Shown here piece after piece: positions 45,268 to 55,446 of a stretch of DNA of 64,000 nucleotides (positions within the stretch are counted from its first letter, which is position 1; each line of letters begins with the position of its first letter). Position numbers and translations under genes: made by a program. The notes below the pieces were generated by a model, which saw only the letters and a program-made list of their open reading frames with translations, had not been told where the DNA came from and did no database searches. The stretch is from Actinostola sp. cb2023 (lineage: Eukaryota > Cnidaria > Anthozoa > Actiniaria > Actinostolidae), in NCBI GenBank assembly GCA_033675265.1, contig JAUJYZ010001329.1, forward strand, positions 1 through 64,000, given 5' to 3'.

Positions 45268-45936
45268 TTAAAAAAGTTCTTTTGACTCAAATAAAAGTGT
45301 TCCTTCTCTCGAGGGAGGAAAACCAAACAAACTACTCTTCTCTCCCTCTTTGTTCATATCGCCTAGTTCTAAATTCGTCTCTTCGTTTGGAAATCGCGCT
45401 CGTTCATGTTCTGATACTTGATTGGATCCAAACAAAATCTTAGCTTTTTTACTTGTGGGTGGTACATCAAACAAACCGCTCCTCTTTCCGGTCTCCTTCT
45501 GCTCTTCGCATTTATCCCCTTTGTTTCCAGTTTGAAATCGTCTCTGTTGATATGGGAGGAGATTGCAGTCAATCACGTGACGGTTCTTTATCCAATATTC
45601 GTAAGCCAAGACTGCATCCATCGTTGGGGCTCTAAAAAACTCGTCCGTTTCCACCACACGATAGAACCACTCAGCCGGCATACTAAACTCTTGCTTTATC
45701 CCCATACGTTCTACAGTCACTCGATCGTCTAAAACCACTTTCTTGGTTCTCTTATACACTTCTGACGTAGGTGTCGTTGTAGCGTTTCGTACTATTTGAT
45801 TGGTTGGGTCCAGGTTAAACTTCACAACCAGAGAATTTGGTTGATCTATAGTCACACTTTGTACATTCACCTTTTTTAAGAGATCTTCCAGAACCATCGA
45901 AGGCGTCATCATAGATCTGGCTAACATGTTCATCAA
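45268..45936 (-). CDS. unknown 222-residue protein of the Polinton-like element
   Basis: No family is recognised. Residues 1-135 look folded, mixed alpha/beta (SLVVKFNLDP, KRTKKVVLDDRVTVERMG, EWFYRVVETDEFF, AVLAYEYWI). The C-terminal third is charged and contains a loose duplication: GLFDVPPTSKKAKILFGS and SLFGFPPSREGTLLFESKE. It has no membrane segment or signal peptide. Position next to the left terminal repeat, facing it, suggests a virion-associated or element-specific role, but this is speculative. The nested foldback begins about 380 bp upstream of its start, so a longer ancestral gene or a lost neighbour is possible. Confidence 0.6.
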   Translation of the reverse strand: MMNMLARSMMTPSMVLEDLLKKVNVQSVTIDQPNSLVVKFNLDPTNQIVRNATTTPTSEVYKRTKKVVLDDRVTVERMGIKQEFSMPAEWFYRVVETDEFFRAPTMDAVLAYEYWIKNRHVIDCNLLPYQQRRFQTGNKGDKCEEQKETGKRSGLFDVPPTSKKAKILFGSNQVSEHERARFPNEETNLELGDMNKEGEKSSLFGFPPSREGTLLFESKELF

Positions 45937-46319
45937 GTTTGCTGTCTAGATCAAACTAACCTCTGCACTCACATTCAATCGCTTCTTATAACTATTTTCC
46001 AAACTGATTACATCATCATGATGCAAATAAAAAATGATATCATTTTCTAAACTGAAAATAGAATAGCGTTGGTTTTCTAAGTTTCGTATGCTGAAGTTAT
46101 TTTTAGTACCTGCATGACTTCATGAATCTATGAACTTTCAAATGCTCCCTCAACCCAGACTCCCACCCGGTCACCCTACGGCTTTAAAAATATTTCAGAC
46201 AACACCTGTTTGCACAATGGATACTCCCTCTATTCTTATTCCGCAGAGACTGCAGATTGTCTATATTAAAATCACCATGACCAAAAGCGTAGTTTCAAAG
46301 CTGCTTTATTAGACTTCTA

Positions 46320-48184
46320 AGACATTTAAGAGTGGATGCCAGTAAGGATCGAGACTAATTCTTCAACTCAAAAAATTCGAATTTAATTTTATTTCTCCAT
46401 ATCATTCCTTTCGATGACCTATTTTAGGGAAAAATACTAAAAAGTTCCAGCGAATTTTATTTTAGGAAAAATTTCAAGTTTTTAAAAACCCGTCTATCTA
46501 CTTAATTTTTTTGACTAAATTATAAGCCAAATTTGAACAGTCGGTGTGTGTGCACCTCTAGAACTACAACAATGACATTAAGAACACTTAATAAACGTTT
46601 CTTGGTCTTTTCTACTGTGTAATTTATTTTTCTGTAACTTCTGTAGTTATTTTTCAAATTTGGTTTTAAAAAGGTATACTGAGCGCCATGAACGGAACGT
46701 TGAAATATAGGCAATGTTTGAGGTACGAAAAAGGAATCTGGTACATAAATTTTTGATGAAAACGCCATGCCCTAGGAAAGCTTTACGTTTGCTCTATCAG
46801 TTTAGAAAGTTTCAAGCATGGGAATTCAATGTAGCATTTTTGAGAAATAAAACTATTATGCTTGGGACTGCCAAAATTAGCATAATTTTCGTCCTGTGGC
46901 GGACATTTTTGTCATCCAAACACAAAACCTAACGCCAAAACACGGCTATCTTGCATTTTTAGTTGATTGCTGCTGATGGAAAACAATGTTCGAGTCAATA
47001 GGAATGATTTTCAACAATGTTTGTGTTTCGATGGTCGTAAATAACTCTCGCAAAAGTTAAAATTAGCATAGATGGTCGATCAGATAACAGCAAAATACGA
47101 ATTTTGTTTAAACAACGTATATACGAAATTCCACCCATTCAAGCAAGTATGAATTCTGTTTAGTATTATATTTTATGATTAAAACTATTATTTCATGCCG
47201 CAAAAAAAATTATTCGAAGGGCAGTAGCGTGACTTGCAGCAGCTACATTGCGTTACATAATTGGCTTGTCAACAAAGTGGAGCATCGTGTCAAAATATCC
47301 GAACTCTTCATGATAAAGCGCCAGTTTGAACTAGAAATCAGTGCAATTGTTTGTAAATCTTATTTGGAGCAAACTCTAAGCATTTTAGAGTGAAGAACCA
47401 CAATTTTCGGAAACGGTGTTTATATTTGATCAATGAATATGCTAATTGTCACTATTTTAGGAGCTTATGTGGCTGAAATAGCTCAATATGGTTGAAAATA
47501 ACTCTTATTAACTCCAAGATTGTTATCAGTTGGCAGCGAGCAACTAAAAGTGCAAGATAGTCGTGTTTTGGAATTAAGTTTTGTGTTTTAACGACAAAAA
47601 TGTCCGCCACAGGACGAAAATTATGCTAATTTTGGCAGTCCCAAGCCTAATAGTTTTATTTCTCAAAAATGCTACATTGAATTCCCAAGCTGGAAACTTT
47701 CTAATCTGATAGAGCAAACGTGAAGCTTTCCTGGGACATGGCGTTTTCTTCAAAAATTGATGTACCAGATTCCTTTTTCGTATCTCAAACATTGCCTATA
47801 TTTCAACGTTCCGTTCATGGCGCTCAGTATACCTTTTTAAAACCAAATTTGAAAAACAACTACAGAAGTTACAGAAAAATAAATTATGCAGTAGAAAAGA
47901 CCATGAAACGTTTATTCAGTGTACTGAATGTCATTGTTGTAGAGCTAGAGGTGAACACACACCGACTGTTCAAATTTGGCTTATTATTTAGCCGAAAATG
48001 TTCGGTCGACAGACCGGTTTTTAAAAACTGGAAATTTCTCCTAAAATAAAAATCGCTGGAACTTTTTAGTATTTTTCCCTAGAATAGGTCATCGAAAGGA
48101 ATGATATGGTGAAAGAAAATGAAATTCGAATTTTTTGAGTTGAAGAATTAGTCTCGATCCTTACTGGCATCCACTCTTAAACAT
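46320..48184. mobile_element. foldback element nested in the Polinton-like element
   Basis: The arms 46,320-46,963 and about 47,549-48,184 are reverse complements (shared AAGAGTGGATGCCAGTAAGG, CATCGAAAGGAATGATATGG, ATGGCGCTCAGTATACC and GTCCGCCACAGGACGAAAAT). The 585-bp centre is AT-rich and unique. Short frames in both arms are mirror copies, not genes. It may be inserted, or it may have arisen by internal inverted duplication, because no clear target duplication was found. Confidence 0.8.
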
Positions 48185-48231
48185 CCAAAACAAACAAAGA
48201 ATGAAATTTGATAGTTCACATTCACTTGTTC

Positions 48232-49692
48232 TTAATACTTCTGCCAGTTAGGTATTGATTTAATCACGGCTCTTAATCGTTCTGAACGTCGAGGAGGTGT
48301 TACTACATCGTCGTATTTATGGGCATCCCGATAAGGTATCCACTTGATGGGTTTTTCTGTACTTGGTGGGGGAGTGGGTGGAAATATGGGTGGGCCAGAT
48401 GGAGTGTTTGGTGTGTTGAACAAGGAGGTTGGTTGCCCCATTTCTGAATGGGTTCTTATTGGAGTAGAAGGAACCTCAACTGAAGTCGATGGTCTCGAAG
48501 TAGATGGTATTCTAATTTTAGAGGTGAGGCGTTGTAGCATGGAAGGTGGTTTAGATGTAACAAAACCACTATCACGAGTTAGACTTGTTGAAGGAACATT
48601 CTCTGGAGTTGTAAAAGCCGGCAGATGGTTTTCATCAGCCAATGGTGGTAGGACTGCTTCTTGCCTGGGTCTGACCACCACACTGTTCGGAAGTTGTTGT
48701 TCGAGGTGGAGGTAGCGATTAAACAGTGTAGTGTATTCTTTCACTTTCACCTCTGGAGGAACACTGGGGTCTTTTAAAATGTGGTCCATCTGCTCTTCTA
48801 GATTCTGCATGGCTTTTAAGAGGGGTGACTGTAAGTACCCTTGACGTTGAAAAAAGTTACCAATGGTCTTCATCGCATCCAATTGACCCCCAGTCTGTGG
48901 GGGATCATTCGGAAGAACATTAGTACGCAGTCGACACTCCTCTGGAGTGTTGGGTTTGAGATCAACAAAGAGGTAGCCGTAAGGTCGTTCGACAGCCGCT
49001 TCATACTTATGAAGAAACTGGTCGGTCTTGCCAGGGTTCATCTGTTTTCCCAATGTTGTTATTTGTAGTTTATCTCTTGGGTTTATAAACAGAACTAGGT
49101 ATGCGGCATTCAGACTCAACGTGCGCATGATTTTGCCTTGAAAGTAAACATTCTGACAGAGGAAAATGACACTGAGATTTCTATGGTGGGATCCCTTGGT
49201 AAATAAATTCATAATTCTTTTGTCGTTGGAGGTCTCGGTCATTTGGTCGTCAATGACTATCAGATTGTTGACTTTGGGATCAGAATACCAATCCTCGTCC
49301 AGGTCGTGAGGGATGCCTCTGACAAACTCGATCCCTGGTAGAGTCTGCTGCAGTTGCTCATAGGCCGGTTGCCATTGCGAATAGCTCCATACAATACGGT
49401 CAGGGGGAGGTTGAATGACTCTACTTGCGTGTTGAAGCAAGTTCTGAACCCAGACCGTTTTTCCAGACCCAGTCATTCCCGCCACGATAGCCGTAAAGGG
49501 GTGGAGTAACTGAAAACGGTCACACTTTATGTCTTCAACATTTTCAGTCCGGGGGTAGGGAGTAAACCGCTGACCGCTCTTTTGCATTTGAACCAGAAGT
49601 GTTCGATCCGGACCATTGATCTTGTGAACACGACTTATATGAGATGATAAATTTTGTACTGATTTGTGGCACAAGGGACACAACCGACCCAT
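48232..49692 (-). CDS. FtsK/HerA-superfamily (A32-like) packaging ATPase
   Basis: A 486-residue intact protein. An N-terminal C2H2-type finger (C5, C8, H18, H23) precedes the P-loop ATPase core: Walker A AGMTGSGKT at 71-79, Walker B LIVIDDQM at 144-151 and a sensor-like strand VIFLCQN at 175-181. The C-terminal 180 residues are Pro/Ser/Thr-rich and end in a basic tail (PPRRSERLRAVIK). Viral members of this superfamily pump DNA into capsids, and adenovirus-like and Polinton elements carry such an ATPase. It is transcribed leftward from the heptamer-rich spacer shared with the divergent 108-residue gene. Its intact frame argues that it is recent or under selection. The N-terminal finger is an uncommon addition. 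Confidence 0.85.
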   Translation of the reverse strand: MGRLCPLCHKSVQNLSSHISRVHKINGPDRTLLVQMQKSGQRFTPYPRTENVEDIKCDRFQLLHPFTAIVAGMTGSGKTVWVQNLLQHASRVIQPPPDRIVWSYSQWQPAYEQLQQTLPGIEFVRGIPHDLDEDWYSDPKVNNLIVIDDQMTETSNDKRIMNLFTKGSHHRNLSVIFLCQNVYFQGKIMRTLSLNAAYLVLFINPRDKLQITTLGKQMNPGKTDQFLHKYEAAVERPYGYLFVDLKPNTPEECRLRTNVLPNDPPQTGGQLDAMKTIGNFFQRQGYLQSPLLKAMQNLEEQMDHILKDPSVPPEVKVKEYTTLFNRYLHLEQQLPNSVVVRPRQEAVLPPLADENHLPAFTTPENVPSTSLTRDSGFVTSKPPSMLQRLTSKIRIPSTSRPSTSVEVPSTPIRTHSEMGQPTSLFNTPNTPSGPPIFPPTPPPSTEKPIKWIPYRDAHKYDDVVTPPRRSERLRAVIKSIPNWQKY

Positions 49693-49764
49693 CTCGTGTC
49701 TTTTGAGGAATGAGTTAAATTATTATGGAGGTTGTTATTTATAAGAGTTTTAATATATCCAGGT

Positions 49765-50020
49765 TAAGCTATCGGCTATCGGCTATCAAGCTATCAGCTA
49801 TTGGCTATTGGCTATCGGCTATCAGCAATCGGCTATCGGCTATTGGCTATCGGCTATCGGCTAGCTATTGGCTATCGGCTATCGGCTATTGGCTATTGGC
49901 TATTGGCTATCGGCTATTGGCTATCGGCTATCGGCTATTGGCTATCGGCTAGCTATTGGCTATCGGCTATCGGCTATTGGCTATCGGCTATTGGTTATCG
50001 GTTATCGGCTATCAGGAATA
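49765..50020. repeat. heptamer array (GGCTATC/GGCTATT) between divergent element genes
   Basis: About 35 near-tandem heptamers occupy the spacer between the ATPase (leftward) and the 108-residue gene (rightward). GGCTAGCTATT variants interrupt the phase twice. It lies 72 bp from the ATPase start and about 60 bp from the plus-strand start, so it could act as an iteron-like origin or a shared promoter. Confidence 0.93.
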
Positions 50021-50081
50021 TAAATAAATAGCTTAGCTTTCTATTAAAATTTCATTTGAAACAGCCTTCCATAGAGACAAC

Positions 50082-50408
50082 ATGAGTCAACTCCTATGTC
50101 AAAATTTCGGTTATTTGCATCATTTAGCACATTGTCCTCCCCACCAGAGGGCTTTATTACTGGCCTCCGCTAGTCCAGAACAGGTTCATGCCATTTGTGA
50201 AGTGTGTTTGAATTTGTGTATGGGCACTCTTCCGGTTACGGTTGGACAAAAAGAAAGACTTAAACCACATGTGGATGTCATACGAGAATTAGCGGACTCC
50301 TCAATTCCTTTCAAAACCAAGAAACGAACTCTAGCCCAACACGGTGGGGGATTTGTGTCCGATGTCATGTCACCGCTGATGTCAGCTTTGAGCCTGTTTT
50401 TACTATAA
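50082..50408 (+). CDS. small GGG-motif protein of the Polinton-like element
   Basis: A 108-residue protein starting MSQLLCQNFGYLHHLAHC. Residues 20-65 form a helical block (ALLLASASPEQVHAICEVCL). A basic stretch (KPH...KTKKRTLAQ) follows, then HGGGF near residue 88 and a hydrophobic helix SPLMSALSLFLL at the C-terminus. I recall similar small proteins with this helical block and GGGF plus a hydrophobic tail beside transposon ORFs in cnidarian and other invertebrate genomes, but cannot cite a family. The Gly-Gly could be a processing site for an adenain-like protease, which this element does not encode. A membrane-active or minor virion role is only a hypothesis. Confidence 0.65.
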   Translation: MSQLLCQNFGYLHHLAHCPPHQRALLLASASPEQVHAICEVCLNLCMGTLPVTVGQKERLKPHVDVIRELADSSIPFKTKKRTLAQHGGGFVSDVMSPLMSALSLFLL

Positions 50409-50464
50409 ATAACGTCATCTTGAAAGAAAACCTTCATTTTACCTTGACTACCTGAGGAAGCAAC

Positions 50465-51265
50465 ATGAAAAGATCAAGAGTCGATTCTACTAGCTCTGAA
50501 GAAAGTTCAGTTTATTCTGAAAAGAGTTCCTCGGAATTGGACATTTTTGACGATGACGAGATCGAAGAAGTTATGCAGGATCTCTCCCAGAGTACTATCC
50601 CGAAAGATAAGGCTCTAGCTTTTCTTCACAGTCTTGCTGCTTCAAAAAGTATTTTATACTGGAATTCTCATGGTGAGATGACTTATCATCAACGAAGAAT
50701 TCCCCTAACCAACATAGTAGAACTTATTGAATATGCCATGTTACCTTACAACCTCGATGTCAGAACCCCGAGAGGACTCAAAACATTCACGAACGGGTTA
50801 TCGGAAGTCGGAATTGACAAAATACTGATACGAAACAAGCGCTTGCTGGCGGATCTGGTTGCTAGACAACCTGAAGAAGAGGATACTGACGATGACAGTG
50901 AGAGTGGAGAAGAAGAAACGGATGAATCTGAGGCAGAAAGCACATCAACAGAATCTGACAGTGGCAAGTCGGAAAGTTCAGAATCGGATGATGAACCTAG
51001 GGAGTGTCACGTGTGTCGTGACTTTAAGCCGTTCTATTCGATACCTATTGTTCAATGCCCTAGATGTCTATAGCGAGAAGGCTACTACTGCCGTCAGAAT
51101 CAACATGTCGAGTGCGATGTATGTGCGCATGTGTTCCCAGTGGATGTCAAAACCACAAAAAGAACCTTTTGCCGTTGTAGAGACTGCGATGCTGTTCATG
51201 AACTGTCGTTAAAATTCAATAAATTGAAACTCATTGACGGGGAACAGGAATCTGAAGAAGATTAA
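50465..51265 (+). pseudogene. acidic Cys-rich zinc-binding protein interrupted by an in-frame TAG
   Basis: The first frame (50465-51073) gives 202 residues. It has a Ser/acidic N-terminus, a folded domain at about 55-135 (ILYWNSHGEMTYHQRRIP...PRGLKTFTNGL) and a long Asp/Glu/Ser tract, then the start of a Cys-rich module (CHVC at about 180, CPRC at about 199). A TAG at 51071-51073 stops it there. The same frame stays open for another 63 codons to TAA at 51263-51265, with four further Cys-x2-Cys-type pairs or single Cys in zinc-binding spacing and an acidic end. The module is therefore split by a single nonsense codon. AATAAA follows at about 51,294. Readthrough, recent inactivation and sequence error are all possible. 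Confidence 0.6.
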
Positions 51266-51621
51266 ACCAGTTGAATTTTGTCGTGCAAACCCCAAATAAA
51301 ACGTTCTAAATCAATTTGAGTGGTGGTGTGATTTTATAATTATTTAAAGAAATGTTGTGATTTTATAATTGCCTAGTTGTAAATAAATCACATTTTTAAA
51401 AAGACTCGCGTGTTTGACTCTAGTTATTATTGTTCTGATACACAGACGAATTTACATATGGTCACCTGTTGATACAACAATAGATAATATATCTAGCGTG
51501 CCTCTCAGTCCATTGTTTAAGTTAATCTATTAACTATTGTTTACCCTACTGTAATTGAAATAAATTTGTTAGGGTACGAGTGGTGGACATTTTCGATTAA
51601 ATGTTTTGAGTTCTAAAATCT

Positions 51622-52153
51622 ATTTTTATTCTTTAGTTTATGTTTGTTTGTGCTGACGTCATTTGTTTGTGTCACGAACTGATGACTCACAGAAAAATGA
51701 AATACGGGGAAAATAAAAAACGTCAGCGAAAGACCAAACGGTCGTTCTAAAATAGACATGTGTGTAAACAAAAGGTCTGTTAGAAAACAATAGACAATCC
51801 GTACCGGAAATTACAATACAAAAGATGAAGTCTTCAGAACAACAAAAATAATTATAATTATAAATATATAAAGTGAACTCAAGTTGGATATACATTGTAT
51901 ATAAAAAAAATTATAAAAAATAAAAATAGAAGTGCGGAAACAAACAAAAAAGGCTTCGGCCGGCTGGTCTGGCACTACCGGGGACCACGCTTCGCTTATG
52001 CCGGCATCGGGGACCTCGCTTATACCGTATACTGGGGACCAAGCTGCCCTTATACCGTATACTGGGGACCAAGCTGTGCTTGTACCGGTATTGGGTGTGA
52101 ATGCCGATAATACCGGTACATACCTGGCGCAGAACCGCCATTTCATATCTACT
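51622..52153 (-). repeat. right terminal inverted repeat of the Polinton-like element
   Basis: Inverse of 44676-45188. It carries about 20 extra bases near 51,760 (around ATGTGTGTAAAC). The target duplication GTAACT follows immediately. Confidence 0.95.
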
Positions 52154-52272
52154 GTAACTGCTCAAGGTGGCCAAAACCTGGCTTGATTTTGATAACCGAA
52201 GACATCACAATAATTATTGTTTGTAGCACCAGATCCAGTTGTTGAAAATAAGTGTTGAAACAGAACAATACA

Positions 52273-52412
52273 TACCCTGGTCCTAGAGGCACTGACCTAC
52301 ACTCTCCCTTACTGTACTTTTGAGCAGCGAGAAGCTTGTCAGCTTCACAGCTCGCTCGCCGCTTTGTGGCTCAAAAGTACAGTAAGGGAGAGTGCCTCTT
52401 GGGACCAGGGTA
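52273..52412. mobile_element. 140-bp palindromic MITE
   Basis: TACCCTGGTCCTAGAGGCACT and AGTGCCTCTTGGGACCAGGGTA are inverted ends. The inner arms ACTCTCCCTTACTGTACTTT and AAAGTACAGTAAGGGAGAGT are exact complements. Confidence 0.9.
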
Positions 52413-53520
52413 AACAATGCAATGATTCCCTTAGAGAGTGAGGTATTCAAGCTAAAGGGATGTAGTTATCACCCTCCAATGCAAAAGGCATTGAGAATCA
52501 TACAAGGGAACATTGCAGCAAAAGAGGAACTTTATGTAAAAATATTTGAGCAACCTGTGAATCTTGAAGATGAAAATACCCTGTTTACATATGAACCTGT
52601 TGGTATGACTCTTGGTGATAAATCACTTACTATTGCAGGGGCGTAGCGTGCTTTTTTTGCAATGTACGCACATAGCAACGAGCGCCGAAGGCGTGAGCTT
52701 CTAGGGGGGTGAGGGGGCATGCCCCCCCTGAAAATTTAGAAATCTAGAGCCTTGGAAATACCATTTTCTTCGTTTTCCAGCGGACTTTCTCGCTACATAA
52801 ATACATAGTAAAATGCATTTATCACTCAGTTTTATGGGGGGATTTATAAGGTTATATAAAGGATTCAGAAAAGGATTTATGTATAGGTTGTGTAAATGAT
52901 TTATGAGTATTGGTTAAAGGATTTATGTAAACAGGTTATATATACCGCTACCGTTATATATAGCGATATAAAACCCGAGGCGAAGCCAGTTTTTTGGTAT
53001 TTATTTTGTTTGAAACTGTACTAACTACAATCATCATTATACATGCCTACAATGACTGACTGAAAGGGGAAATGTATTGGGGGACACAATCTGACGAGCG
53101 GCGAAGGTGCGAGCTCGTAGTAGGATGCGAGAGTATGCTCCCCGAAACTTTTTTGAGGTATAGGGTCTCCAAAATAGCATTTTCCTGCCTTCTGTGAGTA
53201 GTTTCCAGCAAGTAATCTGCCGTGAGCTGTTAAGATTTTGTCCTAGATTTCATTTTATTTTCAATATTTTTATGTTTTTTATAATATATAGTATATTAAG
53301 GATTTTAAATTGTACGCACGTGCGTACGGGCGTATACGGTATGCACGCTACGCCCCTGTATTGCAGCACCAACACTCTGGAACAAGTAAGTTGCCAAGTT
53401 GTATTAGAGCAGAAAAGGATTTTGTGAACGGTTCAAAACACTTCTAAAAAGACAAATTTATTTCATGAAGCTTATGATTTTTAGTTTTTAGGATATACTA
53501 TTGTCTATATTATTATTATT
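52413..53520 (+). pseudogene. LINE reverse-transcriptase C-terminal fragment
   Basis: 52,422-52,635 reads IPLESEVFKLKGCS...GDKSLTI and continues beyond an inserted element at 53,364 with AAPTLWN. SLTIAAPTLWNKLP-like text followed by an FK..LK..F segment is the typical tail of CR1/Jockey-type LINE ORF2. Stops and shifts follow (for example TAA at 53,382). It is a 5'-truncated dead copy; the stretch to about 53,520 is its degenerate 3' end. Confidence 0.6.
52636..53358. mobile_element. 723-bp TIR element inside the LINE fragment
   Basis: CAGGGGCGTAGCGTGC at 52636 and GCACGCTACGCCCCTG ending at 53358 are exact 16-bp inverted repeats. TATTG is duplicated outside each end (52631-52635 and 53359-53363). 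No transposase is encoded. Related sequence occurs at 26,475-26,640. Confidence 0.9.
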
Positions 53521-55430
53521 ATTGTATTTAGTATGTAATGCGCATTTGATCATATTCAAATGCTAATTTGTGCATAACAAATATTAAACATATTAGTTAT
53601 TATTATTATGTGGAAAGCAAGAAAATCACAGCTGCTCTACAAAATGATTAAATTGAATCAAAAACACTGTCAAAACAAATTCATAGGATTTATATCCTTT
53701 GTTGCTTGGATAATGACAGTACCAGGCAATTACAAAATACAAATATAATTGTACAATATAATTATTGCTAGACAAGTACAAAAAGTAAACCCATGCTGGT
53801 AATAGGTTCTTATTCAGCAAAAACAATAATATTGTACTTGATATGGTGTATTTCCTTATTACGAGTTGTTTTAATTACATACATAAACTTTATTAATGTG
53901 TCAGGACTTCTAGCATACCACAAGTGGTACACTAATCGGGGACACTTAATTAAGACATAAATACATTTACAAATAGATATATGAAAAGGAAATATAATTA
54001 GTGAACTATTGACCCTGAAAGGTCTAATAACCAACTGTTACTGAAAAATATCAAGTTGTATATTTTCCGTATTCTCTAGTGAGGATATTGATGACATAAA
54101 CACTTGTGTCTATGTATAAAAATAACATTTAAAAAATCTTGCTGTACTCGGGACATTTTATTATTGTCGAGAGCATTGGTAATTACTAATACACAGTATA
54201 TATACATGTTTAATGTTAATAAATTCATTGATAGTTGTTTTGATGTCCATAGGCATCCTCAGCCTCCTCTACACACTTGAACTGTCCTTTAATACAACTA
54301 CTCACTGTCGGGTGGTACTTGCTAAAAATAAACAATAAATAACATCACACCACATTATTATTATATAATTATTATTATATAACTTGACAGCTTACATTGT
54401 AATTGCTTGAAGTTACATGTTTTGTTTATTTTATTACTTGTAATCCAAGTCTTGTTTGCTCGGATGGTTAATGTTTTTGATTTGTAAAAGTTGCAGAGGG
54501 TTTTTGGTGGGTGATGCAATGAAAATTAAAGCAACAAACAAACCCCCCAAAAAGTATGATAATGAAAAAAAACATATTTGTTAAAAATATGATATTCATC
54601 ATTCATTTTGTATGTTTTCAACTCAGACTGACATCCCAGGGGTTATATTACTGCCATGTGACCAATACAAAACCTGAATATTTTGCACTTTTATCACATT
54701 TTTGTTTATTTCAAGCCTTGTACAAATATTATGTAATGTAATGCAAGCTTTTAAAGTAGATCTTCACCTTGTGAGATAAACTAAAAGCATTACAGTCAAA
54801 GGACATGAAGCGTGCCTCCCTAGACTGCAATATTAAATTCATTATTGGACTTAAAATTCATTATTTTCGTTCTCGTCAGTTCAATCTTCCGTTAATGTAA
54901 ATAAAAATACTGTAAATTCAAATCACGAACTCTAACTCCATATATAGAAACTACACAGGAATACCATCAGTGCCATTAAACCCAAATCAACCAATCAGAG
55001 TGGACCGTTCCCACGCCTGAAATTGACAAGAGATGATCGCGAAGTCAAAACATTTTAACATGGAAGAATGTCGGGAGTCATGAATCATCGAGTTTGGACT
55101 CGAGTTCGAGTTACGGTTCGAGTTACGGTTCGAGTTATGGTCCGTCCTAGTCCGACCCTGGATCCCAGGGTTTATTCATTCTTCGATAAAACTTTTCGTG
55201 AATTCGTTGAAATTTACTTCGTGAACTGAAATTCAACTATACTATATGAAGATGAGATGCGTAGCCTTTAATACGTGACACAGGGAAAACCCACAGTACT
55301 AGCCATGCTTTAAAATTATTCTACGCTCCGAACAAATCTCGAGTTTTAATATTAATGCTTGATGTAATGTGTGTACGCCACTATTCAATGAGTGTTTTTA
55401 AGTTAATAAGTAAACGTAATGAATAAATAG
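53520..55430. other. AT-rich DNA with one possible exon
   Basis: Apart from the exon candidate at 54,225-54,321 no gene is seen. GAGTTACGGTTC is repeated three times at about 55,100-55,140. Confidence 0.4.
54225..54321 (-). CDS. possible terminal exon of an unknown gene
   Basis: On the minus strand a TTTATTTTTAG acceptor precedes about 31 codons (KYHPTVSSCIKGQFKCVEEA and a short tail) ending in TGA. The composition looks protein-like, but no upstream exon was found and no family is recognised. Confidence 0.22.
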
Positions 55431-55446
55431 AAAAAGAGCACGCATG

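Larger units (their letters stand above)
44676..52153. mobile_element. Polinton/Maverick-like (adintovirus-like) element, reduced
   Basis: Terminal inverted repeats of 513 and 532 bp bound a 7,478-bp unit that begins AGTAGATATG and ends CATATCTACT. The hexamer GTAACT flanks it on both sides (44670-44675 and 52154-52159). AG...CT ends with a 6-bp target duplication are hallmarks of Polinton integrase-mediated insertion. The unit encodes a packaging ATPase (minus), a 222-residue unknown protein (minus), a 108-residue GGG-motif protein (plus) and an acidic Cys-rich protein (plus). No PolB, retroviral-type integrase, adenain-like protease or major/minor capsid gene is present. It must therefore depend on proteins supplied by other elements, or it is a degraded remnant. 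A foldback element appears nested at 46,320-48,184, so the ancestral length would be about 5.6 kb. Confidence 0.8.

Noticed and set aside
46520..48049. Paired conserved frames of 72-109 codons (46520-46768, 46714-46932, 47574-47792 and 47720-48049)
   Set aside because: They are mirror images produced by the inverted arms of the foldback element; similarity reflects duplication, not selection on a protein.
49725..50031. Tyr/Leu/Ser/Ala/Ile-repeat open frames (75-76 codons)
   Set aside because: They are translations of the GGCTATC/T heptamer array.
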